DNA from: DASWVC01 sp036401335
GTDB taxonomy: Bacteria > Verrucomicrobiota > Verrucomicrobiia > Chthoniobacterales > JAFAMB01
Assembly (NCBI GenBank): GCA_036401335.1
Contig: DASWVC010000170.1
Coordinates: forward strand, 1-41,934
Length of the DNA: 41,934 bases
Reading direction: 5' to 3'
The position numbers were made by a program, and so were the translations under genes. Below the pieces are notes generated by a model, which searched no databases, was not told where the DNA came from, and worked only from the letters and a program-made list of their open reading frames with translations. This document shows positions 24,641-33,002 of the stretch, one piece after another (position 1 is the first letter of the stretch; every line of letters starts with the position of its first letter).

Positions 24641-25669
24641 ATGACGGACCGGAGTGGCATTTTGGCGGGCGGCAACTTTATTGTTGATCGTTCGAAAATC
24701 ATTGACGTGTACCCGGCGCAAGACGCCCTTGCCAACATCCTTCAGGAGACGTCGTGCAATGGCGGTGGTCCTTACAACCTGCTTATTGACCTGGCCCGGC
24801 TGCAAGCGCCGTTTCCGTTGTCTGCCGTCGGTTTGGTGGGGTCAGATCCTGCCGGCGAATCCATCGTTGCCGACTGTTGCGCGAACGGCATTGACACCGG
24901 GCAACTGCAGGTTTCTACGGTAGCGCCGACGTCGTACACCGATGTAATGACGGTGCGATCCACGGGGCGCAGGACTTTTTTTCACCAGCGCGGCGCCAAC
25001 GCGTTGCTCGATTCCGCGCACTTCGATTTCACGGCAAGCCATGCCCGTATCTTCTACCTCGGCTACCTGTTGTTGCTCGACCGCCTTGATCAGCCGGATT
25101 CAGTGTACGGCACTGCGGCGGCCGCGCTCCTGGCGCGTGCTCAACGGGCGGGCCTTAAAACCAGCATCGACGTCGTCAGTGAAGACAGCGACCGCTTTCC
25201 GGAAATCGTGCGACCGGCACTCAAGCATTGCGACTATTGCCTGCTGAACGAGTTTGAAGCGGAACGCACGACGGGGATAAGTCTGGTGCGCGCTCATGGC
25301 ATCAACCTCGATGCGGCCCGGCAAGCGGCCCGGCATTTACTAAAAGCGGGAGTGCGCGAATGGGTGGTGATCCACTTCCCTGAGGGTGCCGTTGCGGTCG
25401 GGGCCGAGGGCGACGCATTGACCCAGGGCAGCGTCAAACTGCCGCAATCCCGGATTGCCGGGATGGTGGGGGCAGGCGACGCGTTTGCGGCCGGCGTGCT
25501 TTTGGGTTTGCATCAGAAACAACCGATGGAAGCAGCGCTGAAATACGGCGTGTGCGCCGCGGCTGCCTCGTTGACGGATCCGACAAGTTCGGTTGGCGTA
25601 AAGTCCCTTGCCGAATGCCTGCGGGAGGGCGAGGGATGCGGCTTTCGCGACCTTTTCTTTAAACCATGA
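24641..25669 (+). CDS. PfkB-family carbohydrate kinase
   Basis: 342-residue ribokinase/fructokinase-type enzyme that phosphorylates a sugar or related compound. The start ATG (MTDRSGILAGGN) has a GGAG just upstream; an in-frame GTG at 24620 falls inside a repeat and is less likely. Visible: N-terminal GGGPYNLLIDLARL region, VGLVGSDPAGESI, and the C-terminal catalytic signature GMVGAGDAFAAGVLLGL with the base aspartate. The substrate is not deducible. It heads a plus-strand operon with Gfo/Idh, GlcD and GlcF genes. A tandem 18-nt duplication spans its stop codon. Confidence 0.88.
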   Translation: MTDRSGILAGGNFIVDRSKIIDVYPAQDALANILQETSCNGGGPYNLLIDLARLQAPFPLSAVGLVGSDPAGESIVADCCANGIDTGQLQVSTVAPTSYTDVMTVRSTGRRTFFHQRGANALLDSAHFDFTASHARIFYLGYLLLLDRLDQPDSVYGTAAAALLARAQRAGLKTSIDVVSEDSDRFPEIVRPALKHCDYCLLNEFEAERTTGISLVRAHGINLDAARQAARHLLKAGVREWVVIHFPEGAVAVGAEGDALTQGSVKLPQSRIAGMVGAGDAFAAGVLLGLHQKQPMEAALKYGVCAAAASLTDPTSSVGVKSLAECLREGEGCGFRDLFFKP

Positions 25670-25693
25670 GCAGGTCTTAAACCATGAGCAGGT
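25660..25693 (+). repeat. Tandem 18-nt duplication over the kinase stop codon
   Basis: TAAACCATGAGCAGGT occurs at 25660-25675 and again at 25678-25693, separated by CT. The first copy contains the TGA stop of the PfkB gene. The second looks like a slippage duplication placed in the 61-nt gap before the next gene. Confidence 0.85.
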
Positions 25694-25730
25694 TATTCAG
25701 TTCCTCCCGGGCGTGGAAAGGCGGCCCGCC

Positions 25731-26900
25731 ATGAAACGGCGGCCGGTGGGCATCGGCATCGTCGGCGGCGGCTTGATGGGCCGTGAAATCGCGAGCGGCT
25801 TTGCGCGCTGGGCCGCAATGACGGACGTCACCGTGGAACCGCGGCTGGTGGGGGTTGCCGACGTGAACCCGGGGGCGCTCGAATGGTTTGACGATGGGCG
25901 TACCCTGGTAACACCCGATTACCGCCGGCTCCTGGACCGGGCCGATGTCGAGGTCCTTTACGTGGCGGTGCCGCACAACCTGCACGCGCAGGTTTATCGG
26001 GACGTTTTGGAAGCCGGCAAAGACCTGCTGGCGGAGAAACCGTTTGGCATCGACCTCACGGCGGCAGAACAGATTGCGGTCACAGCGCATTCCACCGGAC
26101 GCTTTGTGCGGTGCAGTTCGGAGTTTCCCTTTCTGCCCGGTGCGCAACGCGCGATCCAGGCGGCCCGGTCGGGTCAGTTGGGCCGGGTGCTGGAGGTCAT
26201 CGCCGGTTTTTACCATTCGAGCGACCTTGATCCAGGAAAGACCGCCAATTGGAAACGGCAAAGCGCCGTCTGCGGGGAAATCGGGGTTCTTGGCGACCTC
26301 GGGCTGCACGTGTGCCACATCCCGTTGCGCCTTGGGTGGTTGCCCACCCGGTTGTTTGCCCAACTCCAAAAGGGCTATCCTCAGCGTCCGGACGGCAAAG
26401 GCGGCATGGCTTCCTGCGACACGTGGGACAATGCCCTCCTGCACACGTGGACCCGGATCGGCGACCAAGACGTGCCGATGCGGCTGGAGATGAAACGGAT
26501 GGCCCCGGGTGCCACCAATACCTGGTTCTTCGAGGTGCACGGCACCGACGGCGGCGTTCGCTTCAGCACGGCTGAGCCCAAGAGCCTTTGGCTGTTCGAA
26601 CGGGGTAGGGAGCAATTTTGGAAGCGCACGGAACTGGGCTTTGCGATGCCGTTCAAAACGATCACCGGCGGCATCTTCGAGGTGGGGTTCCCGGACGTGA
26701 TCCAGCAGATGTGGGCCGCGTTTCTTACGGAACGGGAAGGCTCGCTGGCTGGGCGCTTCGGGTGCGCGACCCCGCGGGAGGCCGTTCAGAGTCAGCGCAT
26801 TTTTGCTGCGGCGCTTACTTCCCAGGAAGCGGGTGGAGCCGTCTCCCTGGAAAACGTTTTGTCCCGTCCAGTCAATGGGTTGTCGTCACCGGGAAACTAA
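25731..26900 (+). CDS. Gfo/Idh/MocA family oxidoreductase
   Basis: 389-residue NAD(P)-dependent sugar or polyol dehydrogenase. N-terminal Rossmann motif VGIGIVGGGLMGREIASGF, catalytic-lysine motif LLAEKPFGIDLTAAEQI, and a C-terminal alpha/beta domain (VIAGFYHSSDLDPGKTANWKR, GVLGDLGLHVCHIPLRLG). The start ATG before KRRPVGIG has AAAGG upstream; the frame is open from 25608, inside the preceding gene. It is followed at 3 nt by glcD. The GDLGLHVCHI stretch supports the inositol-dehydrogenase-like fold. The substrate is unknown. Confidence 0.9.
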   Translation: MKRRPVGIGIVGGGLMGREIASGFARWAAMTDVTVEPRLVGVADVNPGALEWFDDGRTLVTPDYRRLLDRADVEVLYVAVPHNLHAQVYRDVLEAGKDLLAEKPFGIDLTAAEQIAVTAHSTGRFVRCSSEFPFLPGAQRAIQAARSGQLGRVLEVIAGFYHSSDLDPGKTANWKRQSAVCGEIGVLGDLGLHVCHIPLRLGWLPTRLFAQLQKGYPQRPDGKGGMASCDTWDNALLHTWTRIGDQDVPMRLEMKRMAPGATNTWFFEVHGTDGGVRFSTAEPKSLWLFERGREQFWKRTELGFAMPFKTITGGIFEVGFPDVIQQMWAAFLTEREGSLAGRFGCATPREAVQSQRIFAAALTSQEAGGAVSLENVLSRPVNGLSSPGN

Positions 26901-26903
26901 ATC

Positions 26904-28277
26904 ATGCCAAACGTTGCGGAAGACCTGGTCCGGGTACTCGGCCGTGAGCGCGTGCTCTGGGAACCGGAACACCTTGCGGTTTACGGCTTTGACGGCACCG
27001 CCGCCCTTTCCGGTGAGGCCGATTGCGTCGCATTGCCGAAAACGACTGGCGAGGTTGCGCAAGTAATTGGGTATGCCGCGAAAAACAAAATCCCGGTGGT
27101 CACACGCGGGTCGGGCACCGGGCTAAGCGGCGGCAGCGTGCCGGTGCCGTCGTGCATCGTGCTGTGCCTGGCCCAGATGAACCGGGTGCTGGAGCTGGAC
27201 GAGAAGAACCTGACCATCAACGTCGAGAGCGGGGTCGTGACCCAGAAAGTGGCCGAACTCGCCGATGCCGTCGGGCTGCTTTACCCGCCCGATCCCGGCT
27301 CGATGAAAATCTCGACGGTGGGTGGCAACGTCGCCGAAAATTCCGGCGGTTTGCGCGGGCTCAAGTACGGAGTCACCCGTGATTACGTCATGGGCCTGGA
27401 AGTGGTTCTGGCCAATGGCGAGGTCGCCGCCTTCGGCAATAAATGCGTTAAAGACGTGGCGGGGTATTCCATGAAGGACGTTTTCATCGGTTCGGAAGGC
27501 ACCCTCGGGGTCATTACGCGGGTGCTGTTGCAGCTGGTGCCCAGGCCGGCCACAAAAAAGACGATGCTGACGACGTTCTCGCAAATGGACGCCGCGGCGG
27601 AAACGGTTTCGGCGATTATCGCCGCCCGGATCATTCCGTGCACCCTTGAATTCCTCGACCGGATCACGATCCGGTGCGTTGAAGATTATGCCCACGTCGG
27701 GTTGCCGCTAGACGTCGAAGCCATCCTGCTCATGGAGACGGACGGGCATCCGGCCGTTGTGGCGGAGGAAGCGGACCAGATGGCGGAGATTGCGCGCCGG
27801 CATGGAGCCGTAACCGTGCAGGTGGCGCAGACGGCCGAAGAGGCTGCCCGGCTCACCACCGCACGCCGGGTGGCGTTCGCCGCCCTGGCGCGCGTGTCGC
27901 CCACCACCATCCTTGAGGATGCGACGGTCCCCCGGAGCGAACTGGCCAGCATGATCCGATTTATCCAGCAAACCGCCGCTAAGCACGACGTGAACGTCGG
28001 CACGTTCGGGCACATGGGCGACGGCAACCTGCACCCGACGTTTTTAACCGATGAAAGAAACGCCGCCGAAATGGCGCGCGTGGAGCAAGCGATGGGCGAG
28101 ATTTTCGATCATGCGGTCCGGTTGGGCGGCACCATCAGTGGTGAGCACGGCATCGGCCTGGCCAAAAAAGCGTTTTTGCCAAGGGCGATCGGCGACGCAA
28201 GCCTGGAGGTCATGCGCCAGCTGAAACGCACGCTGGACCCTGACAACCTGTTAAACCCCGGGAAAATCTTTGTTTGA
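26904..28277 (+). CDS. glcD: Glycolate oxidase-type FAD-binding subunit (GlcD-like)
   Basis: 457-residue FAD-linked 2-hydroxy-acid dehydrogenase (VAO/PCMH fold). The flavin PP-loop region is clear (PVVTRGSGTGLSGGSVP, then PPDPGSMKISTVGGNVAENSGG and GLKYGVTRDYVMGLEVVLANGE). The C-terminal GTISGEHGIGLAKKAFL and DPDNLLNPGKIF are diagnostic. It would oxidise glycolate, lactate or a related acid and pass electrons to GlcF. The following GlcF-like gene overlaps by 1 nt. No GlcE-like subunit lies between them, as it does in E. coli glcDEF. D-lactate dehydrogenase is an alternative. Confidence 0.92.
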   Translation: MPNVAEDLVRVLGRERVLWEPEHLAVYGFDGTAALSGEADCVALPKTTGEVAQVIGYAAKNKIPVVTRGSGTGLSGGSVPVPSCIVLCLAQMNRVLELDEKNLTINVESGVVTQKVAELADAVGLLYPPDPGSMKISTVGGNVAENSGGLRGLKYGVTRDYVMGLEVVLANGEVAAFGNKCVKDVAGYSMKDVFIGSEGTLGVITRVLLQLVPRPATKKTMLTTFSQMDAAAETVSAIIAARIIPCTLEFLDRITIRCVEDYAHVGLPLDVEAILLMETDGHPAVVAEEADQMAEIARRHGAVTVQVAQTAEEAARLTTARRVAFAALARVSPTTILEDATVPRSELASMIRFIQQTAAKHDVNVGTFGHMGDGNLHPTFLTDERNAAEMARVEQAMGEIFDHAVRLGGTISGEHGIGLAKKAFLPRAIGDASLEVMRQLKRTLDPDNLLNPGKIFV

Positions 28278-29653
28278 TGGCCACTCCGGAAGGGTTGCAT
28301 GAGGCGGCGGTCAGGATTGGCCGGTCAAATCCACAGCATGCCCGTCAAGGTGCGTCGACGTACCTGAAGCGCCTGGACTATTCGGTGCTGCAGCAGTGCA
28401 TCCATTGCGGCCTGTGCCTGCCGACCTGCCCGACCTACGACGAAACCAAACTGGAACGCAACAGTCCGCGAGGGCGCATCGCGTTGATGCGGCGGATCGC
28501 CGACGGCAAACTCGCCGTGACGCGCGCGTTTGGCGAGGAACTCTATTTCTGCCTTGGATGCCTGGCCTGCGAAACCGCGTGCCCGGCCGGGGTGCAGTAC
28601 GGAGAAATGTTCGAGCATGCCCGTGCCGACATCGAACAGGCCGGCGTCATGCGCCATCCCCGGCGGGACGTGGTGCGCAAGTTAACGCTTCGGTGGTTGT
28701 TCACCCACCCGCAGGCGCTGCGGGCTTTCGGCCGGCTGCTGTGGGTCTACCAGAACTGCGGCCTCGAGTTTCTGGTCCGGACCCTGCAGCTCACCCGGTT
28801 TCTGCCGGGTCGGCTGCGTGCGTTGGAACCGCTGACCCCCCGGCTCGAACGGCATTTTTCCAATGCGCTGATCCGGCCCGTGGAAACGCCCTTGAACCCC
28901 AGGCACCGGGTCGGCCTTCTGACCGGGTGCGTGCAGGACCTGGCGTTTTCCCGGGTAAACCGGGACACCGCCGACGTGCTGCTGGCCAATGGCTGCGAGG
29001 TGGTCACCCCGCCGGCCCAGTTCTGTTGCGGCTCCCTGCATGCGCACAACGGCGAACTGGAACTTTCGCGGGAAATGGCGCGGCGCAACCTTGAGGCCTT
29101 CGACCTTGACCGGCTTGACGCGGTCATTACGAATGCAGCCGGCTGCGGCACCCACCTGAAACATTACGGGCAGTTGCTGCAGGACGATCCCGTTTATGCG
29201 GAGCGGGCTGTGAAATGGTCGGCCAAGCTGCGCGACGTGCACGAGTTCCTGGCGGAGATCGGCCTGGAAGCGCCGCGGGGGTCGATCCCGCAAAAAGTGA
29301 CTTATCACGAGGCTTGTCATTTGTGTCACGGGCAGAAAATCACGCGCCAGCCGCGGCAAATTCTTCAAGCCATCCCCGGCCTGGAGCTGGTTGAATTGCC
29401 CGAGTCGGCCTGGTGCTGCGGCAGCGCCGGTATTTACAACATTACCCAGCCGGAAATGTCGCAGAAACTGCTGCAGCGTAAGATGGAGAACCTTCAGAAA
29501 ACCGGCGCGGACATTGTTGCGTCGGCCAATCCCGGCTGCTCGGTGCAACTGCAGGCCGGCATCCGCCAGACGGGCAGCCAACTGCGGGTTCTACACCCCG
29601 TTTCCTTGCTGGCCCAGGCTTATCGAAACGGCCAGACCGGTCGCAAGGCATGA
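28277..29653 (+). CDS. glcF: Glycolate oxidase iron-sulfur subunit (GlcF-like)
   Basis: 458-residue electron-transfer subunit. Two 4Fe-4S motifs near the N-terminus: CIHCGLCLPTCPTY and CLGCLACETACPAG. Two cysteine-rich CCG domains follow (QFCCGSLHAHNG with downstream NAAGCGTHLKHYG, and SAWCCGSAGIYN with ANPGCSVQL). The start ATG overlaps the glcD stop by one base. It ends by overlapping the next oxidoreductase start (ATGA). It forms a membrane-associated complex with GlcD that delivers electrons to the quinone pool in characterised homologues. Confidence 0.93.
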   Translation: MATPEGLHEAAVRIGRSNPQHARQGASTYLKRLDYSVLQQCIHCGLCLPTCPTYDETKLERNSPRGRIALMRRIADGKLAVTRAFGEELYFCLGCLACETACPAGVQYGEMFEHARADIEQAGVMRHPRRDVVRKLTLRWLFTHPQALRAFGRLLWVYQNCGLEFLVRTLQLTRFLPGRLRALEPLTPRLERHFSNALIRPVETPLNPRHRVGLLTGCVQDLAFSRVNRDTADVLLANGCEVVTPPAQFCCGSLHAHNGELELSREMARRNLEAFDLDRLDAVITNAAGCGTHLKHYGQLLQDDPVYAERAVKWSAKLRDVHEFLAEIGLEAPRGSIPQKVTYHEACHLCHGQKITRQPRQILQAIPGLELVELPESAWCCGSAGIYNITQPEMSQKLLQRKMENLQKTGADIVASANPGCSVQLQAGIRQTGSQLRVLHPVSLLAQAYRNGQTGRKA

Positions 29654-30675
29654 GGTTGATTATCGTGGGGTTAGGGGTTTGGGGGCAGACCTGGGCAAAG
29701 TTGCTGGAAGCGCACCCTCGGGTTGAACTCGTTGGGGCGGTTGATCCGTCCGGGGCGGCGCGCGGCTGGGCAAGTCAACACCTCGACATCGCCTGCCACA
29801 CCGACCTGCGTAAAGCCTTGGAGGCGGTCAGGACGGACGCGGTGCTCATTGCCAACCCTCCGGCCCAGCATAAAGCGGCGGTGGTGGAATCTTTAAACTA
29901 CGGCCGGCACGTGCTGGTCGAAAAACCCCTCGCGACAACGCGGGAAGATGCGGTGGAAATCAGCAGGGCGATGAAAAATTCGAGCGCGAAGGTGATGGTT
30001 GGCCAGGGCTACCGGTTCGTGGATGGCGCGCAACGCGTTCGCGAACTGCTGACCGCCGGCCAGATCGGTGACCTTCGCACGGTCCGGGTTACGTTCCGCA
30101 AAAACCTGACCGACTTTCTGCCTGTCCAGCACTCCATTTATTCCTGGCGGCATTCCCTGGTAATTGACATGGGCGTCCATCATTTCGACTTGATTCGCCA
30201 CCTCACCGGCAGAGAGGTCACCCACGTGTATGCGACGGAGCATGAAACCCCGGATAATGCGTTTGCCTATCCCTCAAATGCGCTTGGCATGCTGCGGCTG
30301 GAGGGTGCCGTGCCGGCCGTTTGGGACGCGGATTGGTGCAGTTCGGAACCCAGCACACCCTGGGAGGGTAATTGGGAGTTCGTCGGAACGACGGCGCGCG
30401 TTTTCTGGAAGGGCAGCGGCGCTGCGGCCAACGACGCCTCGATCTGGATCAAGCATGGCCGGAAACCACCGGAAAAGCTCCCGTTCCAGGAATCGATCAC
30501 GGAACGGCGCGAACCGGTTTTGGAGCATTTTCTTGACGCTGTCGCCCTTGGCCGGCAGCCCCAACCGGACGTGGCCGATAATTTAAGAACGCTTAACGTC
30601 GCTTTCAGCTGTGTGGAATCGTTGCGGACCGGAGCCGAGGTCAGGCTGGACGACGCTAGGTGTGGTACTTGGTGA
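29650..30675 (+). CDS. Gfo/Idh/MocA family oxidoreductase
   Basis: 341-residue NAD(P)-dependent dehydrogenase. Rossmann motif IIVGLGVWGQTWAKLL at the N-terminus, EKPLATTREDAVEI catalytic region, and SLVIDMGVHHFDLIRHLTGREV in the C-terminal domain. It starts within the glcF stop (ATGA) and is the last gene of the kinase-to-oxidoreductase operon. It differs clearly in sequence from the first Gfo/Idh protein, so the two probably act on different intermediates. The substrate is not deducible. Confidence 0.9.
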   Translation: MRLIIVGLGVWGQTWAKLLEAHPRVELVGAVDPSGAARGWASQHLDIACHTDLRKALEAVRTDAVLIANPPAQHKAAVVESLNYGRHVLVEKPLATTREDAVEISRAMKNSSAKVMVGQGYRFVDGAQRVRELLTAGQIGDLRTVRVTFRKNLTDFLPVQHSIYSWRHSLVIDMGVHHFDLIRHLTGREVTHVYATEHETPDNAFAYPSNALGMLRLEGAVPAVWDADWCSSEPSTPWEGNWEFVGTTARVFWKGSGAAANDASIWIKHGRKPPEKLPFQESITERREPVLEHFLDAVALGRQPQPDVADNLRTLNVAFSCVESLRTGAEVRLDDARCGTW

Positions 30676-30723
30676 ACAGGACCGGCGAGGTGCCGCGTCC
30701 ATGCAGTTGCAGCACGCAACTGA

Positions 30724-30741
30724 CATGATATTTTCATCATG
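30724..30741 (+). promoter_or_regulatory. Dyad overlapping the antitoxin start, candidate operator
   Basis: CATGAT-N6-ATCATG, a 6-bp perfect inverted repeat whose last base is the first base of the GTG start codon at 30741. AbrB-type antitoxins often autoregulate at such palindromes; binding here would block both transcription and initiation. No other dyad is near. Confidence 0.5.
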
Positions 30742-30992
30742 TGAAAACGACCATCACCGAACGCGGCCAAGTCTCCATCCCTGCGGCTTTGCGTCGCGAC
30801 ATGCACTTGGAGGCCGGGCAAATGGTGGTTTGGGAACAGCTCTCGGCCACGGAGTGCCGCTTGATTATCGAGAAGCCACGGAAGGTGACGCCGGATCCTT
30901 TCGCAGCCATCGGGTTCGCGCAACGGCATGGGATGCCTGCTGCTACCACCGAGGAATGGTTGAAAATTCTTCGTGAAGGAGAGGAGGACTGA
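30741..30992 (+). CDS. AbrB/SpoVT-type antitoxin
   Basis: 83 residues beginning at a GTG. The N-terminal swapped-hairpin domain is clear (KTTITERGQVSIPAALRRDMHLEAGQMVVWEQ). The C-terminal 40 residues (ATTEEWLKILREGEED) are acidic, suited to bind the toxin. The stop overlaps the toxin ATG by one base, the usual toxin-antitoxin architecture. A dyad overlaps the start. It probably neutralises the adjacent PIN ribonuclease and represses its own operon. Confidence 0.85.
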   Translation: MKTTITERGQVSIPAALRRDMHLEAGQMVVWEQLSATECRLIIEKPRKVTPDPFAAIGFAQRHGMPAATTEEWLKILREGEED

Positions 30993-31390
30993 TGGCATGG
31001 GCAGTCGACATGTCGATTTTGCTGGACATTTACCTTGCTGATCCTGCTTTCGGCCGTTCCTCAGCCGCGTGCCTCGCTCGATGCTCCGGGGAAGGGCTGC
31101 TGCTCTGTCCGGTGACCTACGTTGAGTTGGCACCTGCTTTTGCAGGCAACGTGACGCTTCAAAGGTCGTTTCTTCAGGAAGTCGGGGTGGAATGGGCCGT
31201 GCCTTGGACAATGGACGACACCTATGCCGCCCACCGGCTCTGGCACGATCATGTCACCCGAAAACGCGCCGGGCACGCCGGCAAGCGCCCTGTGGCTGAC
31301 GTGCTGATCGAGGCATTTGCCCAACGCTTTCAAGGGCTGATTACACGGAATCCGAAGCACTTTACAACCGTGCAGGTGTTGACCCCGTGA
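30992..31390 (+). CDS. PIN-domain toxin, VapC-like
   Basis: 132-residue endoribonuclease of the PIN family. Acidic active-site positions visible: D6 (VDMSILLD), E45 (YVELAPAF) and D103 (VADVLIEAFAQ). The fourth acidic position of the usual TRDxxDF motif is N here (LITRNPKHF), which some PIN toxins tolerate. It starts inside the antitoxin stop. The RNA target cannot be read from sequence. Confidence 0.85.
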   Translation: MAWAVDMSILLDIYLADPAFGRSSAACLARCSGEGLLLCPVTYVELAPAFAGNVTLQRSFLQEVGVEWAVPWTMDDTYAAHRLWHDHVTRKRAGHAGKRPVADVLIEAFAQRFQGLITRNPKHFTTVQVLTP

Positions 31391-31491
31391 CCCAGCGGAA
31401 AATTGGCGCCGAGGCACCCCGCGATTTAGCGTTGCAGGATTCTCTGAGTGCCTCTCTAGTCAAGGGTTCCAGGCAGGAGCCTCGTCGTGAA

Positions 31492-32028
31492 ATGAAGTTT
31501 GAGCTTTTTGAAATTCCGGATCCGTTTCACCCCGCCGTTGTCCACTACCCCATCGTCCTCACGTTGTTAGGCACCGTGCTGGCGCTTGGCGCGTTGCTGA
31601 CGCGGCGGTTCGGGTTGTCGTTTTGGACGTTTCTGCTGTTTCTCTTGGCAACGATCGGCATTCAGTACGCCGTGGTTACCGGCCAGCAACAGCACTTTCC
31701 CCAGGCGAACCAGGTTGCGCACGCGGCCGTCCGCGACCATGCCGAATGGGGTGAGCAGACCCGCACGTTCGACCTCATCACCACCGTGGCTGCGCTCGTC
31801 AGTCTGGCGGTGGTCCGGCTCCGGCGGGTGCAACGGCTTTTTGCGTCCGTTACCCTCGGCTGTGCCGTCCTTACCTCCTACAACGTGCTGAAGACAGCCG
31901 AGAACGGAGGAAAACTGGTTTACGACCTGGGCATCGGCGTGAACGCGCCCGCCCCGGTTGTCACTCCGGCACCGGGCGTTCCTGCAGGCAGTCCCTCCCC
32001 AACGGCGTCGCTCCCGGCCCGCCGGTAG
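31492..32028 (+). CDS. DUF2231 membrane protein
   Basis: 178 residues with about four membrane segments. The N-terminal FHPAVVHYPIVLTLLGTVLALGALL is the DUF2231 signature (HP..VH.PI). Further spans fall near residues 45-60, 95-113 and 118-136. The tail is Pro/Ala-rich. The start ATG before KFELFEIPDP is chosen; the frame is open from 31387 but without homology. Members are often linked to heme or redox proteins; no specific role is known. Confidence 0.75.
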   Translation: MKFELFEIPDPFHPAVVHYPIVLTLLGTVLALGALLTRRFGLSFWTFLLFLLATIGIQYAVVTGQQQHFPQANQVAHAAVRDHAEWGEQTRTFDLITTVAALVSLAVVRLRRVQRLFASVTLGCAVLTSYNVLKTAENGGKLVYDLGIGVNAPAPVVTPAPGVPAGSPSPTASLPARR

Positions 32029-32083
32029 TGCTTCTGCGCTGTTTCATCGACGAATCGGCGGGTGATGGGGTACCCTTTTCACC

Positions 32084-32974
32084 ATGAGCTTACCTTCGAT
32101 TGGATTTGTTGGCGTGGGCCGGATGGGCGCGAACATGGCGCGTCGCCTGAAGGATGTAGGCTACCCGATTGCGGCCGTTTTCGACTCGCAAACTCCGGTT
32201 GCGGAGGCGTTGGCCCGTGAGCTTGGTGCGGTCGCGGCCACACACGTTTCCGACGTAAGCCGGCAGGCTTCCGTCATTTTCACCGTGGTGACCGACGATG
32301 CGGCCATGCGTTCGATCTACTTCGGAGGCAACAACCTTTTTCAGAACGCCTCCGGCAAGCTCTTCATTAACTGTGCCACCATCAGCCCCGGTGTCCACGT
32401 CGAGGTTGCCGAGGCCGGCGTCCGCAAAGGCGCCGAGGTGCTGGAAGCGCCGATGGCCTCCAGCATCCCCCAAGCGCGCGAAGGTAAACTGTACCTGATG
32501 CTGGCTGGTTCCAACTCAGCTTACGAGCGGGCAAAACCCATCCTCGAACACCTTGCCGTTGCGCAACGTTTTGTCGGTAAACCTGGTCAGGCGGCCGCGC
32601 TGAAAGCATTGGTGAACATGGTCATGAACATCAATACGGCCGGGCTGGCCGAAGGCTTGGGCCTGGCTGAGGCCGTTGGCCTGGACCTTGGTCTGGTGAA
32701 AGAGGTTTTTTCCCAGACCGGCGCGAACTCCCGAGTGCTGGAAACCGATGGCCAGGACATGATCGAGCGGGAGCACAGCGTCTACTTTTCGGCCGCACAC
32801 GCAGCCAAGGACAGCGGCATCGCTCTGGAATTGGCCAAGCAGGAGGGGCTGCGATTGCCGCTCCTTGAAGCCTCTAAATCACAGTTTGACCGGATGGTTG
32901 AGCGGGGGCTGGGGGAATTGGACAAATCGGGTATCTCAGAGCTGACTTTCGCTTCCCGCCACGCCAAGGCGTGA
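32084..32974 (+). CDS. Beta-hydroxyacid dehydrogenase (3-HIBADH/tartronate-semialdehyde reductase family)
   Basis: 296-residue NAD(P)-dependent dehydrogenase. Rossmann motif IGFVGVGRMGANMARRLKDVGY, catalytic K190 region (AAALKALVNMVMNINTAGLAEGLGLAEAVGLD), and the C-terminal AAHAAKDSGIALELAKQEGLRLPL. The usual DAPVSGG substrate motif reads EAPMASSIPQAREGKL, typical of a divergent subfamily. Given the nearby GlcD/GlcF and PfkB genes, a role in reducing tartronate semialdehyde to glycerate is possible but not proven. Confidence 0.85.
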   Translation: MSLPSIGFVGVGRMGANMARRLKDVGYPIAAVFDSQTPVAEALARELGAVAATHVSDVSRQASVIFTVVTDDAAMRSIYFGGNNLFQNASGKLFINCATISPGVHVEVAEAGVRKGAEVLEAPMASSIPQAREGKLYLMLAGSNSAYERAKPILEHLAVAQRFVGKPGQAAALKALVNMVMNINTAGLAEGLGLAEAVGLDLGLVKEVFSQTGANSRVLETDGQDMIEREHSVYFSAAHAAKDSGIALELAKQEGLRLPLLEASKSQFDRMVERGLGELDKSGISELTFASRHAKA

Positions 32975-33002
32975 CGAACACCAGGACGAGCTGGGAAAGC
33001 CT

